Assembly (NCBI RefSeq): GCF_051014685.1
Contig: NC_135048.1
Location: 23,206,543 to 23,270,542 of the forward strand
Length of the DNA stretch: 64,000 nucleotides
Reading direction: 5' to 3'
Source of the DNA: Ptiloglossa arizonensis
Taxonomy: Eukaryota > Arthropoda > Insecta > Hymenoptera > Colletidae
This document shows positions 54,401 to 64,000 of the stretch, one piece after another; within the stretch, counting starts at the first letter, position 1, and the number at the start of each line of letters is the position of its first letter. The notes under the pieces are model-generated. The model was not told the origin of the DNA and made no database searches. It saw nothing but the letters and a program-made list of their open reading frames with translations. Position numbers and translations under genes: made by a program.

Positions 54401-56379
54401 CTTCAAACTCGTTCATTTGCGTTTTTATCTTCAATTATAATACACTTGAAGCTGAACGATAATCTAGTAATTTAAAAATTCTCGTTAGCTCTCTTGTTCG
54501 CCATGAGTCGGTTTTCGAGATAAGAATTGGATACCAAAATTTGTGGAAAATTTTTTTGAAAATTTTATCAAACATTGCACACGTTACATTGACCGAGAGG
54601 ATCGAGTTATTTCAAAATTTGTTGAAAATATTTTTGCAAGTTTTATCAAACGTTACACACGTTACATCGACCGAGAGGATCGAGTTATTTAAAAATTTAT
54701 TGAAAATTTTTTTGCAAGTTTTATCAAACGTTACACACGTTACATCGACCGAGAGGATCGAGTTATTTCAAAATTTGTTGAAAATTTTTTTGCAAGTTTT
54801 ATCAAACGTTACACACGTTACATCGACCGAGAGGATCGAGTTATTTCAAAATTTGTTGAAAATATTTTTGCAAGTTTTATCAAACGTTACACACGTTACA
54901 TCGACTGAGAGGATCGAGTTATTTCAAAATTTGTTGAAAATTTTTTTGCAAGTTTTATCAAACGTTACACACGTTACATCGATCGAGAAAATCGAGTTTC
55001 GTGGAAAATTATTTTTACAATTGGGTCTCGCGTTCCGGCTCGTTTTCATCGGGACAAGCACGCAGAAGTCGTGTAATGCGAGTCTCGCTCGCTGTTACTC
55101 CGTCTCTCTCGCTCCCGCTGCGTAACCGTTTATCGTAAGATCGTAGAGTTTCCTCACGTTCTCGGTGTTCCGTTTCCAGACAAAGGTATGGACAGCATTT
55201 TTAAAAAGCCAAGCTCGGTCTTCGTGAGAGCCAAAGCGAGGGATATACTTTTCGACGGTCTGATCATCGACTGCACGGTGAAAGATTTTGCTGGGTCCGC
55301 GATTTGTAGCGCTCTGAAGGAAAAAACTGATGTTTTGCTACCCGACGGCCAGGGACATTTTATGTTCTCCTTGTTCGGCCCGGTAGGTATCCATATTTTT
55401 CGTCATCGATCAGGTGTAATTGTCAGTGATCAGAAATTACGATTGGTGGGGAGGGAGTAACCGATTGGTGGGGATGTGTTTTCACATAAAATAAGAATTT
55501 CTACAATACCAGATCCAAGATTTTTTCATATATCTACGTAATATCGAAATAAAAATTATTAGATACAGGGAGGGAGGAATTTGTACAATTGCTCTCTTGT
55601 CTTCCCTAATACCTCTTTTATACAATAGTTGGGCTACCGATGATCAGTTCGAATTATTTCAAGTTACGTCGTATTGGGTTGTTTTATAAGTTGTATTTTT
55701 TTTCCAACTCAAATTTTTCACTTTCGCGAAATTAATCGAGTTTCGTGTTCCGCTTAGAAAAATGACAGCATTATGCCCGAACGTATACGCGTGTTACGTG
55801 GACTGAAAAATTACAAGGACGTCGGTCGTGTGACAGAGTTCGATGGCAAACCAGCGTTGACGATCTGGCCGGAGGATCATTGTAACGAGTTCAACGGGAC
55901 AGATTCGACAATCTTTCCACCGTTGCTCACCGAAAACGACGACATCGTCTCCTTCAATCCAGATATTTGCAGAAGCCTGTCCGCGCATTATCAGCACAAG
56001 AGCAAAGTTAAAGGTACGACTAGTACCGCGTGGATATATTTATCGCGAAATGTTTTGCGAGAAAGTTGTAACGACAACGAACAAATGTTAATTAAACATT
56101 TAAAATAAAAATTAATGTTACTTGAATCGTAGAAAAATTATAAAAATTATTTTCAATTTTTTCCTAGGCGTCAACACGTTGCATTACACGGCTAATTTCG
56201 GAGACATGAGCACGAATTCCATGGAGAAGTGTTTCTGTCCTACATCGGACACCTGTTTGACGAAAAATTTGTACGATATGTACAAATGTTTAGGCGCGCC
56301 GTTTATCGGTTCTTTGCCTCACTTTCTCGGGTCGGAAGAGAAGTATCTGCAACTGGTCGATGGACTCAATCCAAACGAG
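51407..56379 (+). CDS. Snmp1: Sensory neuron membrane protein, SNMP1-like (CD36 family), 5' part (6 exons, 379 aa)
   Basis: Exons: 51407-51514, 53244-53401, 53943-54142, 55180-55382, 55758-56013, 56168-56379, GT..AG borders and matching phases. A short cytoplasmic end precedes a TM helix ([20 protein letters not shown]). The ectodomain carries CD36-family landmarks: [59 protein letters not shown] and a Cys-rich block ([18 protein letters not shown]). The family is about 520 residues, so roughly 140 residues, including the second TM helix, are missing; the last donor (GTTAGT) is intact, so the remaining exons should lie past 64000. In insects SNMP1 sits in the dendrite membrane of pheromone-sensing neurons and helps lipid ligands reach their receptors. 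Assignment to SNMP1 rather than SNMP2 is likely but not proven. Confidence 0.88.
51567..52076. repeat. 15-bp minisatellite, about 34 copies, in SNMP intron 1
   Basis: The unit tagtactgttcaatg repeats with scattered substitutions. It is bordered on both sides by nearly the same sequence, acgacaaaacttatcgaaca. The 15-bp period leaves both strands open and yields false ORFs (TTLNS repeats on minus, FNVVL repeats on plus). Confidence 0.95.
53600..53740. repeat. Short repeat cgatcggtgcctatagg, about 3-4 copies, in SNMP intron 2
   Basis: Words cgatcggtgcctatagg, ctaaccctttgcctac and cgcctataggcg recur about every 45 bp with decay. They lie between SNMP exons 2 and 3. Confidence 0.6.
54546..54995. 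repeat. 78-bp minisatellite, about 6 copies, in SNMP intron 3
   Basis: The anchor gttttatcaaacgttacac and cgagaggatcgagttattt recur every 78 bp with very few differences. Because 78 is a multiple of 3, a 194-codon ORF with a 26-residue repeat runs through it, but this ORF lies between SNMP exons 3 and 4 and has no independent support. Confidence 0.92.
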
Positions 56380-58535
56380 GTTAGTTTTTCATTTTGTCAA
56401 TAATCAAGTATTACATGAAAAGTAAACAAGTTGGAAAGTTTTAATTGCTCTTCGAAAAATAGAGGATAGTTTCTCGAATACAGCGGTACATAATTTGTTA
56501 ATTGTTTTTGATTATAAATTAGCGTCAAAGTTTAAAAACGTACCGATACGTGTAGTTCCTCTGTACTATTTTTGTATTTTTACGAAAAGTTCTCTACCAA
56601 GAACGAAAACTGTACCTAAGATCGGATTCTATAGACATTTTTGAAGAAGAAACTTTCCGATAGAAGTAACACCGATAGAGGGGTTCAATGAGGCATGTGT
56701 TTCACTTTGTACAAACAATGTTCAACTTTCTTTTTAATACTTCAGGGTTCTGTCCTTCTTTCTCGTATATTTCTATGATTACCAATCACCAAAGTATAAT
56801 GTACTTCTTGATCAATTTCAAATAACAGAAATTTTAATGATGCAATATTCTAAATGCGCAGCCAATTAGCTCGGTACTACTCGCGACGAAGAATTATCGT
56901 TCGTCGCGAGTAATACCGATTACCAGGTCTCACCACGTGGAGGTTGCTGCGAGCGGAGACCCGGAGAGAGATAGATGGAATCAAAGTTCCATCGATCTCC
57001 CTCGACACGCGATACAAACGAAGATACTAAATTAAAGAGATGGAAGGAATCAATGTTCTTTCGATCTCCTCGTTTAGTTCTGCCAAGCAATTACATTATG
57101 GAAAAATTAGGCAAAATTGGGAAAGACGCGACACGAACCGTGCAGTTGGTTCTACTAGGTTTATCCCGTTTCCCCTCCGTGGTTCCGACTCCAGAGAAAA
57201 CGAGCGACGCCTACCACTCCCCTAGAGGAGTGCCCCGTTTCTCCATCTTTACGACGAGAGGGTCTTATTTTGGAGGCTTTCGCAGGGACCGGCAAAAATG
57301 CCTGCTCCTGTGCTCGCAACATGCCCCCTCTGGAAGCGGACACACCGGAAGAGACGGCGATAGACCGTTCGGACTACTTACACGGCCGGCCACTTGCTTG
57401 TACAAGAAGCAGTGGTGACCGGATCGAGGAACGAGGAAGCGAGCAAAATTAAGCTAAAGATTGGATAATTGCTTGGCAGATCACAGCCTTAAAACTAACT
57501 TATTCTAACTGCAGAGATAGAAGGAATCAATGTTCCTTCGATCTCCTCGTTTAATTCTGCCGAGCAATTACATTATGGAAAAATTAGGCAAAATTGGGAA
57601 GTACGCGACACGAACCGTGGAGTTGTTCCTACTAGGTCGGTCCCGTTTCCCCTCAGTGGGCCCGATTCTCAAGGATATGCGCGACGCCGTCCACTCCTCT
57701 AGAGGAGTGCCCCGTTTCTCCCAACTCCGCAGCCAGGAGCCACGCAGAGCGTGGACCTGACTCACGGAGGATGACGAAGAGAGGGTCTTATGATGGATCA
57801 AGGGCTTCCGCAGGGACCGGTGCGAACACCTGCCCCTGTGTTCGCAGCATATTCTCTCTCAAAGCGGACGCACCAGAAGAGACGGCGATCGAGCGTTCGG
57901 TCCACCTCCACGGCCGGTCACTTGCTTATGCAACAAGCAGAGGTGGCCGGACTGAGATACGAGCAAGCGAGCAAAAAGAAGCTAAAGATTGGATAATTGC
58001 TCGGCAGATCACAGATATTCGTACATGGTGACCTTAAAACTAACTTAGTCTATACTTGGAATTAACAGTCCCGCGAAGGATGCAATACATCAGTCCCCTT
58101 CGTTCTTCGTTTTTCGTTTTCCGATACATCTAAGAGAGTGTATCTAAGAGAAACCTAAAGTCAAGACATAATAGAAAATAGAAATGAAGTTGGTTAGTGG
58201 AAAAAAATAAACATGGAAAACAAGTAGAAATTAAAATCAGAGAACTAATGAAATGAATTAGACAAAGAAACAATTAAAAAAAAAAGAAAGGATTGAGAGA
58301 GTGGTCGCCAGTACTGACCACCGCCTACCGGCGGCCAGTACCGGTTACCAAGGTGGGGGGTCCGCCTTCCATAAACCTAAAACGAAGAGATCCGTCCACC
58401 TCGGAGGCTCCAGGAACGATGAAATTTTAAACAACCGGGGCTCCTTATATACCCATCGCAAGGTCACTTACCCCTACTTCGATTGTCTTTGTTCGATCTA
58501 ACCGAATATTTCAAGAAATTGATCGCTTTTAGGCC
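56380..58535. other. SNMP intron 6 (continues to the window end): dispersed repeats
   Basis: No exon continuing the CD36 domain is recognisable after 56379. The segment holds a duplicated repeat (listed separately) and GC-rich sequence near 58300-58450 with no identified domain. Confidence 0.5.
56962..58047. repeat. Two tandem copies of a ~480-530-bp GC-rich repeat
   Basis: Copy 1 at about 57033-57503 and copy 2 at about 57512-58047 share gaaggaatcaatgttc, caattacattatggaaaaa, taggcaaaattggga, ctagaggagtgccccgtttc, gctaaagattggataattg and end with ccttaaaactaactta. A third partial start occurs at 56962. The copies have diverged by substitutions and indels. ORFs across them (up to 147 codons) have no known domain. 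It may be a fragment of a transposable element; family unknown. Confidence 0.75.
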
Positions 58536-61500
58536 ATTATTTATACTAGGACATTCTTAATAATTGTTTAAACTATGTTCCCACCACGGTTGTTAATAAT
58601 TATGATAAATAAACATCAAGATATAGCGAAATCTGTAAAGGGAAACGGTTTCGGTGAATGTTTGTGCACTCACGCGATTGTTATTAACATTTACGCATAT
58701 TCCCAATATTAATCGAACAATGTGCATCTTATTTATGCATTACAAATGATTAAGTAACTTATAGAAATTGATTTTGATCGAGGCTCGATGTTAAAACGTG
58801 TTTCGTAAAGTTTTAAAGCATGGAAAGTAACAATTGTTCATTAGATACATTAATTTAACATTTGTTTAATTCTTATACTTTACACAATACGCATAAAAGT
58901 TGTATTTTTTACTTAAAAGCGCCGAAATTCAATTAATCGCTTTTCTAGATAGAAAAATCATCGCGATGAATAATTGTGAATCGATAATATTTATGTGTAG
59001 CCTTGAGAATGTCAGTTGGATCTCAACGAAAAATTCCTTCGTGAACAAAGAATATTTTCAACGAAATGATATTTTAAGCCATTATTTATACTAGGATAGT
59101 GTTAATAATTGTTTAGACTATGGTCCTACGACGGTTGTTAATAATTATGATAAACAAACATCAAGATATTGCGAAATCTGCGAAGGCGAACGGTTTCGGT
59201 GAATGTTTGTTCATTTCCGCGATTGTTACTAACATTTATATGTGTTCCCAATATTAATCGAACAATGTGCATATTATTTATGCATTAAAAATGATCGATT
59301 CGCCAACAACAATTAATGTTGATCGAGTTTCGAGGTATAAACGTTTTTCTTAATGTTTCAAAGCATTGAAAGTAACAATTGATAATTAGATACATTAATT
59401 TAACATTTGTTTAATTCTTATAATTTATACAATACTCGTAGAAGTTGCATTTTTTACATAAATGTGCCGAAATTCAATTAATGGCTTTTCTAGATAGAAA
59501 AATCATCGCGATGAATAATTGTGAATCGATAATATTTATGTGTAGCCTTGAGAATGTCAGTTGGATCTCAACGAAAAATTCCTTCGTGAACAAAGAATAT
59601 TTCAACGAAATGATATTTTAAGCCATTATTTATACTAGGATAGTGTTAATAATTGTTTAGACTATGGTCCTACGACGGTTGTTAATAATTATGATAAACA
59701 AACATCAAGATATTGCGAAATCTGCGAAGGCGAACGGTTTCGGTGAATGTTTGTTCATTTCCGCGATTGTTACTAACATTTATATGTGTTCCCAATATTA
59801 ATCGAACAATGTGCATATTATTTATGCATTAAAAATGATCGATTCGCCAACAACAATTAATGTTGATCGAGTTTCGAGGTATAAACGTTTTTCTTAATGT
59901 TTCAAAGCATTGAAAGTAACAATTGATAATTAGATACATTAATTTAACATTTGTTTAATTCTTATAATTTATACAATACTCGTAGAAGTTGCATTTTTTA
60001 CATAAATGTGCCGAAATTCAATTAATGGCTTTTCTAGATAGAAAAATCATCGCGATGAATAATTGTGAATCGATAATATTTATGTGTAGCCTTGAGAATG
60101 TCAGTTGGATCTCAACGAAAAATTCCTTCGTGAACAAAGAATATTTCAACGAAATGATATTTTAAGCCATTATTTATACTAGGATAGTGTTAATAATTGT
60201 TTAGACTATGGTCCTACGACGGTTGTTAATAATTATGATAAACAAACATCAAGATATTGCGAAATCTGCGAAGGCGAACGGTTTCGGTGAATGTTTGTTC
60301 ATTTCCGCGATTGTTACTAACATTTATATGTGTTCCCAATATTAATCGAACAATGTGCATATTATTTATGCATTAAAAATGATCGATTCGCCAACAACAA
60401 TTAATGTTGATCGAGTTTCGAGGTATAAACGTTTTTCTTAATGTTTCAAAGCATTGAAAGTAACAATTGATAATTAGATACATTAATTTAACATTTGTTT
60501 AATTCTTATAATTTATACAATACTCGTAGAAGTTGCATTTTTTACATAAAAGTGCCGAAATTCAATTAATGGCTTTTCTAGATAGAAAAATCATCGCGAT
60601 GAATAATTGTGAATCGATAATATTTATGTGTAGCCTTGAGAATGTCAGTTGGATCTCAACGAAAAATTCCTTCGTGAACAAAGAATATTTCAACGAAATG
60701 ATATTTTAAGCCATTATTTATACTAGGATAGTGTTAATAATTGTTTAGACTATGGTCCTACGACGGTTGTTAATAATTATGATAAACAAACATCAAGATA
60801 TTGCAAAATCTGCGAAGGCGAACGGTTTCGGTGAATGTTTGTTCATTTCCGCGATTGTTACTAACATTTATATGTGTTCCCAATATTAATCGAAGAATGT
60901 GCATATTATTTATGCATTAAAAATGATCGATTCGCCAACAACAATTAATGTTGATCGAGTTTCGAGGTATAAACGTTTTTCTTAATGTTTCAAAGCATTG
61001 AAAGTAACAATTGATAATTAGATACATTAATTTAACATTTGTTTAATTCTTATAATTTATACAATACTCGTAGAAGTTGCATTTTTTACATAAATGTGCC
61101 GAAATTCAATTAATGGCTTTTCTAGATAGAAAAATCATCGCGATGAATAATTGTGAATCGATAATATTTATGTGTAGCCTTGAGAATGTCAGTTGGATCT
61201 CAACGAAAAATTCCTTCGTGAACAAAGAATATTTTAACGAAATGATATTTTAAGCTATTATTTATACTAGGACAGTGTTAATAATTGTTTAAACTATGGT
61301 CCTACGACGGTTGTTAATAATTATGATAAATAAACATCAAGATATTGCAAAATCTACGAAGGCGAATGGCTTTAGCGAATGTTTATGTCTCTAGGCGATT
61401 GTTATAAACATTTTTGCACGTACTCAATATTGATCGAACAATGTGCATCTTATTTATGTATTGCAATTAATTAAGAAACTTACAGAAGTTGATTTTGATC

Positions 61501-62070
61501 GAGATTCGAAGTAAAAACGTGCATCGTAAAGTTTTTAAAACATGGAAAGTAATAATTGTCTATTTGCAACACTAATTTAACATTTGTTCAATTCTTATAA
61601 TTTACACAATACGCGTACAAGGTGTATTTTTTACTTAAAAGTGCCGAAATTCAATTAATTGCTTTTCTAAATAGAAAAATCATCGCGATGAACGCTTGTG
61701 AATCGATATTCGATATGTGTAGCCTTGACAATGTCGGTTGGACCTCAATGATAACAATTACATCGCGAACGAAAAATACTTCAACGAAATAATGTTTTAA
61801 TCCATTATTTATACCAGGACATTGTTAATAATTTTTTAAACCATGGTGCTACGACGGTTGTTAATAATTCTGATAAATGAACATCAAGATATTGCGAAAT
61901 CTGCGAAGGGGAACGGTTTCAGTGAATTGTTGTTCATCCACGCAATTGTTATTGACATTTATACATTTTTCGAACATTTATGTTAGAGAATGCATCTTAA
62001 TTATACATTGTAAATGATTGATTTGCCTATAGAAATTAAATTTGATCGAGAATTGAAGTAAAACGTGGTA
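58536..62070. repeat. 544-bp satellite, direct-orientation array (about 6.5 units)
   Basis: The anchor attatttatactagga starts at 58536, 59081, 59625, 60169, 60713, 61257 and 61804, i.e. steps of 544-547 bp. Units between 59081 and 61257 are almost identical; the outermost units at 58536 and 61804 are clearly more diverged. No coding ORF survives. Confidence 0.95.
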
Positions 62071-64000
62071 TTAATATGTTTCTCGATTTTCGATAAAAAT
62101 TAATATTTGTAAAGTAATTAATGATTTATAATGCACAAATAAGATGCACATTGTAATGTTAATATTCGGAACGTGCGTAAATGTTAATAACAATCACGGA
62201 AATGAAAAAACATTTACCAAAACCGTTCCCCTTCGTAGATTTTGCAATATCTTGATGTTTATTTATCATAATCATTAACAACCGTCGTAGGACCATAGTT
62301 TAAACAATTATTAACACTGTCCTAGTATAAATAATGGCTTAAAATATCATTTCGTTGAAATATTCTTTATTCACGAAGGAATTTTTCGTTGAGATCCAAC
62401 TGACATTCTCAAGGCTACACATAAATATTATCGATTCACAATTATTCATCGCGATGATTTTTCTATCTAGAAAAGCCATTAATTGAATTTCGGCACTTTT
62501 ATGTAAAAAATGCAACTTCTACGAGTATTGTATAAATTATAAGAATTAAACAAATGTTAAATTAATGTATCTAATTATCAATTGTTACTTTCAATGCTTT
62601 GAAACATTAAGAAAAACGTTTATACCTCGAAACTCGATCAACATTAATTGTTGTTGGCGAATCGATCATTTTTAATGCATAAATAATATGCACATTGTTC
62701 GATTAATATTGGGAACACATATAAATGTTAGTAACAATCGCGGAAATGAACAAACATTCACCGAAACCGTTCGCCTTCGCAGATTTCGCAATATCTTGAT
62801 GTTTGTTTATCATAATTATTAACAACCGTCGTAGGACCATAGTCTAAACAATTATTAACACTATCCTAGTATAAATAATGGCTTAAAATATCATTTCGTT
62901 GAAATATTCTTTGTTCACGAAGGAATTTTTCGTTGAGATCCAACTGACATTCTCAAGGCTACACATAAATATTATCGATTCACAATTATTCATCGCGATG
63001 ATTTTTCTATCTAGAAAAGCCATTAATTGAATTTCGGCACATTTATGTAAAAAATGCAACTTCTACGAGTATTGTATAAATTATAAGAATTAAACAAATG
63101 TTAAATTAATGTATCTAATTATCAATTGTTACTTTCAATGCTTTGAAACATTAAGAAAAACGTTTATACCTCGAAACTCGATCAACATTAATTGTTGTTG
63201 GCGAATCGATCATTTTTAATGCATAAATAATATGCACATTCTTCGATTAATATTGGGAACACATATAAATGTTAGTAACAATCGCGGAAATGAACAAACA
63301 TTCACCGAAACCGTTCGCCTTCGCAGATTTCGCAATATCTTGATGTTTGTTTATCATAATTATTAACAACCGTCGTAGGACCATAGTCTAAACAATTATT
63401 AACACTATCCTAGTATAAATAATGGCTTAAAATATCATTTCGTTGAAATATTCTTTGTTCACGAAGGAATTTTTCGTTGAGATCCAACTGACATTCTCAA
63501 GGCTACACATAAATATTATCGATTCACAATTATTCATCGCGATGATTTTTCTATCTAGAAAAGCCATTAATTGAATTTCGGCACATTTATGTAAAAAATG
63601 CAACTTCTACGAGTATTGTATAAATTATAAGAATTAAACAAATGTTAAATTAATGTATCTAATTATCAATTGTTACTTTCAATGCTTTGAAACATTAAGA
63701 AAAACGTTTATACCTCGAAACTCGATCAACATTAATTGTTGTTGGCGAATCGATCATTTTTAATGCATAAATAATATGCACATTGTTCGATTAATATTGG
63801 GAACACATATAAATGTTAGTAACAATCGCGGAAATGAACAAACATTCACCGAAACCGTTCGCCTTCGCAGATTTCGCAATATCTTGATGTTTGTTTATCA
63901 TAATTATTAACAACCGTCGTAGGACCATAGTCTAAACAATTATTAACACTATCCTAGTATAAATAATGGCTTAAAATATCATTTCGTTGAAAATATTCTT
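62071..64000. repeat. 544-bp satellite, inverted-orientation array (runs off the window)
   Basis: The same unit appears as reverse complement, with the matching anchor base at 62335, 62879, 63423 and 63967 (steps of exactly 544 bp). The orientation switch falls near 62070 within the more diverged unit. The array reaches the last base, so its true size is unknown. Confidence 0.95.

Noticed and set aside
54541..55125. 194-codon ORF with a 26-residue repeat
   Set aside because: It comes from the 78-bp minisatellite inside SNMP intron 3 and is interrupted by no independent gene signal.
58301..64000. CRISPR-like regular repeats
   Set aside because: Units are 544-bp head-to-tail satellites without short repeats separated by unique spacers, in an animal genome.

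Overview
This is a 64 kb stretch of an AT-rich insect nuclear genome. Genes have short introns with GT..AG borders, there are two signal-peptide cuticle-type genes full of Val-Pro repeats, and a CD36-family sensory neuron membrane protein (SNMP, an insect family). Overall composition and gene types look hymenopteran (bee or wasp), but that is inference; no species can be named from sequence alone. I rebuilt exons by hand from ORFs, splice signals and matching codon phase.

Layout, left to right. (1) 1.2-9.0 kb, plus strand: a ten-exon gene for a 1204-residue protein with an MBD-like domain, a PHD-type zinc finger, an F-box and leucine-rich repeats. (2) 11.6-29.2 kb, plus strand: SETD3, the actin-histidine methyltransferase, in seven exons with a 15 kb third intron. 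(3) Nested in that intron on the minus strand, 13.3-21.1 kb: a gene for a 1017-residue single-pass membrane protein (signal peptide, long charged ectodomain, one TM helix, short tail). Its first coding exon overlaps an upstream 87-codon ORF with its own membrane anchor. (4) 30.8-32.4 kb, minus strand: a single-exon C2H2 zinc-finger gene convergent with SETD3. (5) 35.1-37.7 kb (minus) and 43.4-45.9 kb (plus): a divergent pair of secreted low-complexity cuticle-like genes with Val-Pro repeats; each has a TATA box and a five-codon first coding exon. (6) 51.4-56.4 kb, plus strand: the first six coding exons (379 residues) of an SNMP1-like gene whose C-terminal exons lie outside the window. (7) 57-64 kb: a duplicated ~0.5 kb repeat, then a 544-bp satellite that runs in direct orientation and then flips into inverted orientation.

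The right half is unusually rich in minisatellites (periods near 15, 37, 42, 43, 57, 75, 78, 104 and 544 bp), mostly in introns and intergenic DNA. Several periods are multiples of three and create long false ORFs on both strands. The genes do not form one pathway; the only functional cluster is the cuticle-type pair. The most interesting points are the overlapping ORF pair at 20.9-21.1 kb, the MBD-PHD-F-box-LRR architecture with possible alternative last exons, and the inverted 544-bp satellite.
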